From Nitrospirota bacterium (lineage in GTDB: Bacteria; Nitrospirota; Thermodesulfovibrionia; Thermodesulfovibrionales; Magnetobacteriaceae), in NCBI GenBank assembly GCA_015233725.1, contig JADFXD010000015.1, forward strand, positions 1 to 41,881: 41,881 nt of DNA, written 5' to 3'. The stretch's first letter is position 1, and every line of letters starts with the position of its first letter. The notes below the pieces were generated by a model that was given only the letters and a program-made list of their open reading frames with translations, was not told the DNA's origin and did not search any database. Shown here one piece after another: positions 37,310-41,881 of this stretch. The position numbers were made by a program, and so were the translations under genes.

Positions 37310-37546
37310 ATGAAAGAGTTTACCAAAAATGATTACCGTACAATCAACAGACCTGCTGCGATGGCAGACGAACTGGACAAGATCAGGGCGATGCTAACAT
37401 TCATGGCTGACACGACGGACTTGCTTTTAATTGCAACGATGCGTGAAAAACAAAGGCCCATGGACGAGACGATCTATGGCATGCACCTGCTCTTTATGGA
37501 GCTAATCTCGAGGTTGGACAAGGCATGTAGCAATCCACACGGATAG
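37310..37546 (+). CDS. Small hypothetical protein
   Basis: A 78-residue protein starting at ATG 37310, which has a strong AAAAGGAGG eight bases upstream (start 37286 lacks one). It is helical (MADELDKIRAMLTFMADTTD, MHLLFMELISRLDKAC), with no recognised domain. Divergent from the RHH-like gene and probably controlled by it through the GTATAC sites. Possible partner in a small regulatory or toxin-antitoxin-like pair, but nothing in the sequence proves it. Confidence 0.6.
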   Translation: MKEFTKNDYRTINRPAAMADELDKIRAMLTFMADTTDLLLIATMREKQRPMDETIYGMHLLFMELISRLDKACSNPHG

Positions 37547-37666
37547 CCCCCGCTCCCCCATCTGTTGTGTGCCACAGTGAGGGAGACTACAGCTTAGGCG
37601 GTCTGCATAGACGACATGCCCTTTGGGAGAAAGCCAGCACCGGGTACCGGCGCCGGGCAGGGGCGC

Positions 37667-38665
37667 TCAGTCCTTACATTGGACAACGCCCTTGCCCGTG
37701 ACCTTGGCATTGTAAAGGGCTGTCTGTGCATGGGTCAAGAGGTCATCGAGCTTTTCGTGGTCCTTCAACGTGGCAATGCCTATGGAGAGTGTCGTGCAGA
37801 GGTTCTTCTCGGTAAACCGCTCCATCGTCAGGGATTCCTTAAACCTGTCAAAGACTGTCTCTGCCTTATCCATTGGGGTATTGGGCATGTAGAGGATAAA
37901 TTCATCCGTGCCATAGCGCCCCAGCACGTCTATCCCGCGCAGGCACGATCTGAGGTGATCGGCCAGCTCCGCGTATAGCTTCCTGGCCACCTCGATACCG
38001 TAGACGTTTAGCACGCTCTTGAAGTTATCCATATCCATGATGGCCAGCGTTAGGGGGATCTTGTGCCGGCGGCTCTTGTCAAACTCAGCGTGCAGTTTCT
38101 GGTGGAAGAAGTGATAGTATGTAAGACCGGTGGTGGCATCAATGTCTCTGAGCTCGTTTAGCAGGGTCGTGAATCGTTGCTTCCTTAGGGCCTCGGCGAT
38201 CAATCTGGCCATCACGACGAGAAACTCCTCCAACCCTTTTGTGAGCTCCATCGCCTTGGCAAAGTAGACCACAATAAAGCCTAAACTGCGACCATCAACT
38301 GAGACGCGTACCGCTATTGCCACCTCGTAGTCATCCTCCATCAACAATTCCTTGTAGTCCTCCGTAGCGCTCTGAGAGGTCACGACAACGACCGGCTCCT
38401 TGTAAAAGAGTCTTCCGACAACACCAGTGCCGATACCTCGCCGGTATGAAGCGGTAAAGTGCGCCGAAATGTTATACCGGTTTATTATTTCAAGATAGTC
38501 ATTTTCTGGATTTTTCAGTACCAGTGCCCCATGATTTATACCGATAGAGTCCTTCATGGCAAACAGTATCTCGTGTATCGTGTGGGTAGCGCTCTCCTGC
38601 TTACTCAATACGTCAACGGCCTTGCATATATCCTTAAAAAACACTTCAGTCATCATCTTTCCCAA
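37667..38665 (-). CDS. GAF-GGDEF protein with degenerate GTDEF active site
   Basis: A 332-residue cytoplasmic protein. The N-terminal GAF domain covers about residues 15-165 (GALVLKNPENDYLEI, GIGTGVVGRLFYKEPVVV). The C-terminal GGDEF domain covers about 180-332 (DATTGLTYYHFFHQKL, IMDMDNFKSVLNVYG, RYGTDEFILYMPNT, LSIGIAT). The diguanylate cyclase motif GGDEF reads GTDEF, so c-di-GMP synthesis is doubtful; it may act as a GTP or c-di-GMP sensor. Translation start could be the second Met (MMTEVFF). No neighbour is on the same strand. Confidence 0.85.
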   Translation of the reverse strand: MGKMMTEVFFKDICKAVDVLSKQESATHTIHEILFAMKDSIGINHGALVLKNPENDYLEIINRYNISAHFTASYRRGIGTGVVGRLFYKEPVVVVTSQSATEDYKELLMEDDYEVAIAVRVSVDGRSLGFIVVYFAKAMELTKGLEEFLVVMARLIAEALRKQRFTTLLNELRDIDATTGLTYYHFFHQKLHAEFDKSRRHKIPLTLAIMDMDNFKSVLNVYGIEVARKLYAELADHLRSCLRGIDVLGRYGTDEFILYMPNTPMDKAETVFDRFKESLTMERFTEKNLCTTLSIGIATLKDHEKLDDLLTHAQTALYNAKVTGKGVVQCKD

Positions 38666-38792
38666 CTCCCATTTTATATTCTTACCCTAATTATACAACA
38701 ACCCCAAAGAAAACTACAACCCCCTTCAAATTGCCTCCAGCGATTCAAGGGAGGGCTTTGCCTTTTTGGTGCCCCCTTCTTTTTTTTATAGT

Positions 38793-38821
38793 TTTACTTA
38801 TTTGACTTGTTCGAGTATAAT
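38793..38821 (+). promoter_or_regulatory. Promoter of nuoG, near-leaderless
   Basis: TTTACT (38793-38798), 17 bases, TATAAT (38816-38821), only 12 bases before the nuoG ATG. The transcript would begin about 5 bases before the start codon and no ribosome-binding site is present. Confidence 0.6.
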
Positions 38822-38833
38822 ATATAAACAAAC

Positions 38834-41455
38834 ATGATAAAGCTAACAATCAACGATATAGAGGTATCGGTAGATACGCCGGTGACTATACTGGAGGCTG
38901 CCCAGGGTGCAGGGATAAATATCCCAACGCTGTGCCACTTCAAGGGACTGGAACCCTACGGTGGATGTCGTCTGTGCCTGGTGGAGATTGAGCGTGTTAA
39001 TCGTCTTCAGACCTCATGCACGGTCCACGTGACCGATGGCATGGTGGTCAGGACGGAGACGGGGGCCATACGCGCAACCAGGCGGGCGATGCTCGAGTTC
39101 CTGCTCATCAATCATCCGCTGGACTGCGCGGTGTGCGATAAAGCTGGCGAATGCGTCCTCCAGGAGCTGGTCGTGCAGTACGGGGCAGCCGAGGGGAGAT
39201 TCGCCGAGGGCAAACGCAGACACCCGGAGAACTTTAACGACCCCTTCATCGTCAGAAACATGGAACGCTGCATACTGTGCTCCAGGTGCGTGCGGATGTG
39301 CGAGGAAGTCCAGGGGGCCTATGCAATAGCCAATACGGGCAGGGGAAGTAAGTCCTTCGTCGAGCCGTTTTCGGCAGGACGCTACAACTGTGAGTACTGT
39401 GGCAACTGCCTGACGGTGTGCCCCGTGGGCGCGATCACGTCAAGGAGCCATCGTCATAGCTACCGACCCTGGTACGTTGAGGCTGAGATTCAGACGGTGT
39501 GCGGGTTCTGCGGCGTGGGCTGTAACATGGTGTTACAGATGCGCGGCGGAGCGATCATCAGGACCATGCCCGATCTAAAAGGCGGCTTAAACAAAGGCCT
39601 CTTGTGTGTCAGGGGGCGCTTTGGCTATGACTACGTAGACAGTGACGAGCGCCTGAACACCCCGCTTATCAGAAAGAACGGTCAACTGATGCCAGTTACG
39701 TGGGAGGAGGCCATCTCCTACGTTGCTAAAAGGCTCAGGGATATAAAGAAATCCCACGGCGGTGAGGCCATCGCTGCCATCGCCTCGCCAAGATGCACAA
39801 ACGAGGACAACTACATGCTCCAGAAATTCATGCGCTTTGTCCTGGGCACTAATAATATAGATTCAACAGCGAGGTTTTATTATTCTCCGGTGCAGACCTA
39901 TCTTGAGCTTATGCTTGGCGTTGGCGTGACGGCCAACCTGCTGCACGGTATCGAGGGGTCTAACGGCGTGTTGGTCATCGGAGGTGACCCCACCGCGGTC
40001 AATCCCATAATGGGGGTGCAGGTGAGACTTGCCTGTAGGCACGGGGCCAAGGTCGTGGTCGTTGGCACGCCCGGGGGATTGAAGATGTTCATAGACTACG
40101 AGGTCGTCCCCTCCCTGTACGCTGAGGAGGTTGTCCTGTGCGCCATTGTCAACAAGATCGTAAGACGCAAGGGGCTAAGAGGCGAGAGCTATGTCATTGA
40201 GGACAAGATAAAGGCCATTATTGTCCCATCGGCAGATGACCTGGAAACGTCCGGGGTATCGGAGGACATCATAGAGCGTGTGGTCAATGACCTGTGCGCG
40301 ATGAAGACCCCCGTCATTATCTTAGGACAGGATATATGTCAGGACGAGAGGGTGTCCAAGAAGGTGTTCCTGGTTGGGGCCATCGCATACCTGCTAAATG
40401 GTAGGATATTTCTGATGTCTGACCGGCCCAATTACCAGGGCGTGGTTGACATGGGTTGTGTACCCGACATGCTGCCTGGGGGTAGACCCGTTGAGTTGGG
40501 GGCAATCGAGCACAAGATAAAGGACACAATCGGCGGCGCAATCCCCGAGGAAAAGGGACTTAACGCCTTTGAGATCATAGAACACGGACAGAGCGGCGCC
40601 CTCAAGGCACTCTATATAATGGGTGAAAACCCGATATTTAACTTCCCCGACAGGAACAAGACAGAAGAGGCGATAAAGAACACAGACTTTGTGGTGGTTC
40701 AGGATATCTTTATGACCGAGACAGCCAGGCTGGCCGACGTCGTCCTGCCCTCCGCGGCGTGGTCTGAAAAGGACGGCTCCTACACAAACCTCGAGCGAAG
40801 GATTCAACGCCTGAGAAAAGGCAAGTCGGTATCTGTTGGCAGGCCTGATTGGCGGATCATCGCCGATATAGCCAGAGCGCTCGGTATGAAGGAGAACTAC
40901 ACAGACGTGCGAGGTCTCTGGAGTGAGATAACCCAGATATCGCCGCTGCACTCTGGCCTGACGTATGAGGAACTCTCAGCCGGTCAGACCATCTGGCCAT
41001 ACAACGGCAAATCCCTCAGAACAGGCGAGGTTGACTTTGACGTTGAGGGCATCGACGACCTCCCGATACCCGACTACTGCCAGGGTGAGCTCCCAGGCAT
41101 GCACCTCGTTCCAGAGAGACACCTCTATCACAGCGGCACAATAACGGCCAGGTCCAAGGCCATCCTGGATATATATCCAGAACCCTACGTCCTCATAAAC
41201 CCCAGACAGGCCCAACTCTACGCCGTGGATGGCAAACGCGCCCTCAGCGACGGCGACAGGGTAACGGTGTATACCACCACAGGAGGCGAGGTTGAAACGA
41301 TCATCAAGATCGATAAGGACGTCCCAGACTGCGTAGTGTTGATGTCCAACACGTTTGAAAGGGCAGGCAGCCTGGGTATGTTAAACTATCACATCGATCC
41401 GGTCCTGGGTTGCCTCTGTCTGGATGCGACCACGGTAAGGATCGAACGAATATAA
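38834..41455 (+). CDS. nuoG: NADH-quinone oxidoreductase subunit G
   Basis: An 873-residue iron-sulfur/molybdopterin-type subunit. The N-terminal [2Fe-2S] domain has CHFKGLEPYGGCRLC plus SCTVHV. The His/Cys3 cluster motif is HPLDCAVCDKAGEC. Two ferredoxin-like [4Fe-4S] clusters follow (CILCSRCVRMC and CEYCGNCLTVCPVG). An extra N7-type cluster is in VCGFCGVGCNM, then the MopB fold (about 225-870) and a C-terminal molybdopterin-dinucleotide-binding-like domain. NuoG carries electrons through the peripheral arm of complex I. The layout also resembles formate dehydrogenase subunits, but nuoH directly downstream supports complex I. I see no obvious Mo-ligand Cys or Sec. Confidence 0.9.
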   Translation: MIKLTINDIEVSVDTPVTILEAAQGAGINIPTLCHFKGLEPYGGCRLCLVEIERVNRLQTSCTVHVTDGMVVRTETGAIRATRRAMLEFLLINHPLDCAVCDKAGECVLQELVVQYGAAEGRFAEGKRRHPENFNDPFIVRNMERCILCSRCVRMCEEVQGAYAIANTGRGSKSFVEPFSAGRYNCEYCGNCLTVCPVGAITSRSHRHSYRPWYVEAEIQTVCGFCGVGCNMVLQMRGGAIIRTMPDLKGGLNKGLLCVRGRFGYDYVDSDERLNTPLIRKNGQLMPVTWEEAISYVAKRLRDIKKSHGGEAIAAIASPRCTNEDNYMLQKFMRFVLGTNNIDSTARFYYSPVQTYLELMLGVGVTANLLHGIEGSNGVLVIGGDPTAVNPIMGVQVRLACRHGAKVVVVGTPGGLKMFIDYEVVPSLYAEEVVLCAIVNKIVRRKGLRGESYVIEDKIKAIIVPSADDLETSGVSEDIIERVVNDLCAMKTPVIILGQDICQDERVSKKVFLVGAIAYLLNGRIFLMSDRPNYQGVVDMGCVPDMLPGGRPVELGAIEHKIKDTIGGAIPEEKGLNAFEIIEHGQSGALKALYIMGENPIFNFPDRNKTEEAIKNTDFVVVQDIFMTETARLADVVLPSAAWSEKDGSYTNLERRIQRLRKGKSVSVGRPDWRIIADIARALGMKENYTDVRGLWSEITQISPLHSGLTYEELSAGQTIWPYNGKSLRTGEVDFDVEGIDDLPIPDYCQGELPGMHLVPERHLYHSGTITARSKAILDIYPEPYVLINPRQAQLYAVDGKRALSDGDRVTVYTTTGGEVETIIKIDKDVPDCVVLMSNTFERAGSLGMLNYHIDPVLGCLCLDATTVRIERI

Positions 41456-41536
41456 AATGTTAAGATATACAATTGAAAATATTATGTTTAAGAATGCGCT
41501 GGTGAACAAAATTATAACTGTGATTAAGATCATAAT

Positions 41537-41634
41537 GGGGTCAAGGGCACTGGTGCCCTTGCAGGGGAGGTCTGAGGAGGGCCAGGTGCGACCTGGAGCG
41601 ACAAAAGAAGCTCCGTCGCCCTCCTTCTTTCTCT
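41537..41634 (+). repeat. Dispersed intergenic repeat between nuoG and nuoH
   Basis: GGGGTC, stem CAAGGGCAC (41542-41550) / GTGCCCTTG (41553-41561), GCAGGGGAGGTCTGAGGAGG, the CCAGGTGCGACCTGGAGCG module, and a C/T tract ending about 25 bases before the nuoH start. Confidence 0.85.
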
Positions 41635-41658
41635 ATAGGGTGATTCGGTGATAATTCG

Positions 41659-41881
41659 ATGGATATAGGGTTGACGGTAGGGTTGAAGGGGTTTTTGTGG
41701 GATGTGGGTGTTATTGTCTTTAAGATAGCCGTGGTGCTTGGTGCGGTGATGGGACATGTGGCATATGCTACGTACTTTGAACGGAAGGTCATAGCCAGGA
41801 TGCAGATGCGCCTGGGACCAATGATAGTTGGCCCGTATGGGATACTACAGCCAATAGCCGACGGGATAAAGTCCTTCTTTA
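41659..41881 (+). CDS. nuoH: NADH-quinone oxidoreductase subunit H, 3' truncated by window end
   Basis: The first 74 residues of NuoH from ATG 41659. A first transmembrane helix ([20 protein letters not shown]) is followed by the unmistakable cytoplasmic loop [16 protein letters not shown] and [18 protein letters not shown]. NuoH lies at the quinone-binding joint between the peripheral and membrane arms of complex I. The gene runs off the right edge. It follows nuoG after about 200 bases that hold a dispersed repeat. Confidence 0.95.
   Translation, partial: MDIGLTVGLKGFLWDVGVIVFKIAVVLGAVMGHVAYATYFERKVIARMQMRLGPMIVGPYGILQPIADGIKSFF

Noticed and set aside
37547-37666. Short gap downstream of the 78-residue gene.
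   Set aside because: Contains GC-rich palindromic bits but no T-tract hairpin or gene I could support.

Overview
The window is bacterial chromosome with densely packed genes and mixed life-style content. Sigma-54 regulators, a sulfide:quinone oxidoreductase next to a DUF1641 protein, an HspR-type heat-shock repressor in a dnaJ-hspR-clpB operon, and a NuoG with a molybdopterin-type domain together suggest an anaerobic or microaerophilic Gram-negative of the Nitrospirota kind (magnetotactic or sulfate-reducing relatives). This placement is inferred from gene content and was not tested by alignment.

Layout. 1-7075: the 3' part of an NtrX/NtrC-like sigma-54 activator, an M23 peptidase, a beta-propeller glycosidase-like protein, a small zinc protein and a complete histidine kinase/sigma-54 response regulator pair. 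7076-9250: a decayed zone with two transposase remnants (IS66-like and IS110-like) around a small secreted OB-fold-like protein. 9251-11706: sulfide:quinone oxidoreductase plus a DUF1641 protein built from four tandem 58-residue units. 11780-12874: an AT-rich two-gene nuclease cassette (RusA-like plus PD-(D/E)XK-like). 13159-17217: heat-shock operon with a perfect-consensus promoter overlapped by a HAIR-like inverted repeat. 17448-18230: broken PIN-like toxin and a possible antitoxin. 18378-22648 (minus): a calcineurin-like phosphoesterase followed by a NACHT-pentapeptide-WD40 protein. The two are joined by a dnaX-like A-rich slippery site that would fuse them by a -1 frameshift. 22749-24353: argininosuccinate lyase remnant and a MacB-type permease. 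24484-35691: a type I-B-like CRISPR-Cas locus (cas6-cas8-cas7-cas5-cas3-cas1-cas2-cas4) flanked by two direct copies of the leader, one with a decayed one-spacer array and one with a 25-repeat array. 35786-41881: heptose kinase, a divergent small-gene pair with a ribbon-helix-helix-like repressor, a GAF-GGDEF protein with a degenerate active site, nuoG and the start of nuoH.

A dispersed, hairpin-forming intergenic repeat occurs about nine or more times. Its copies show compensatory stem changes, and its polypurine/polypyrimidine end mostly lies against a stop or start codon. Two copies lie at or inside the cas operon and one separates nuoG from nuoH.

The best candidate for an undescribed system is the phosphoesterase/NACHT-WD40 pair with its apparent programmed frameshift. 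The RusA/PD-(D/E)XK pair and the covarying repeat family come next.
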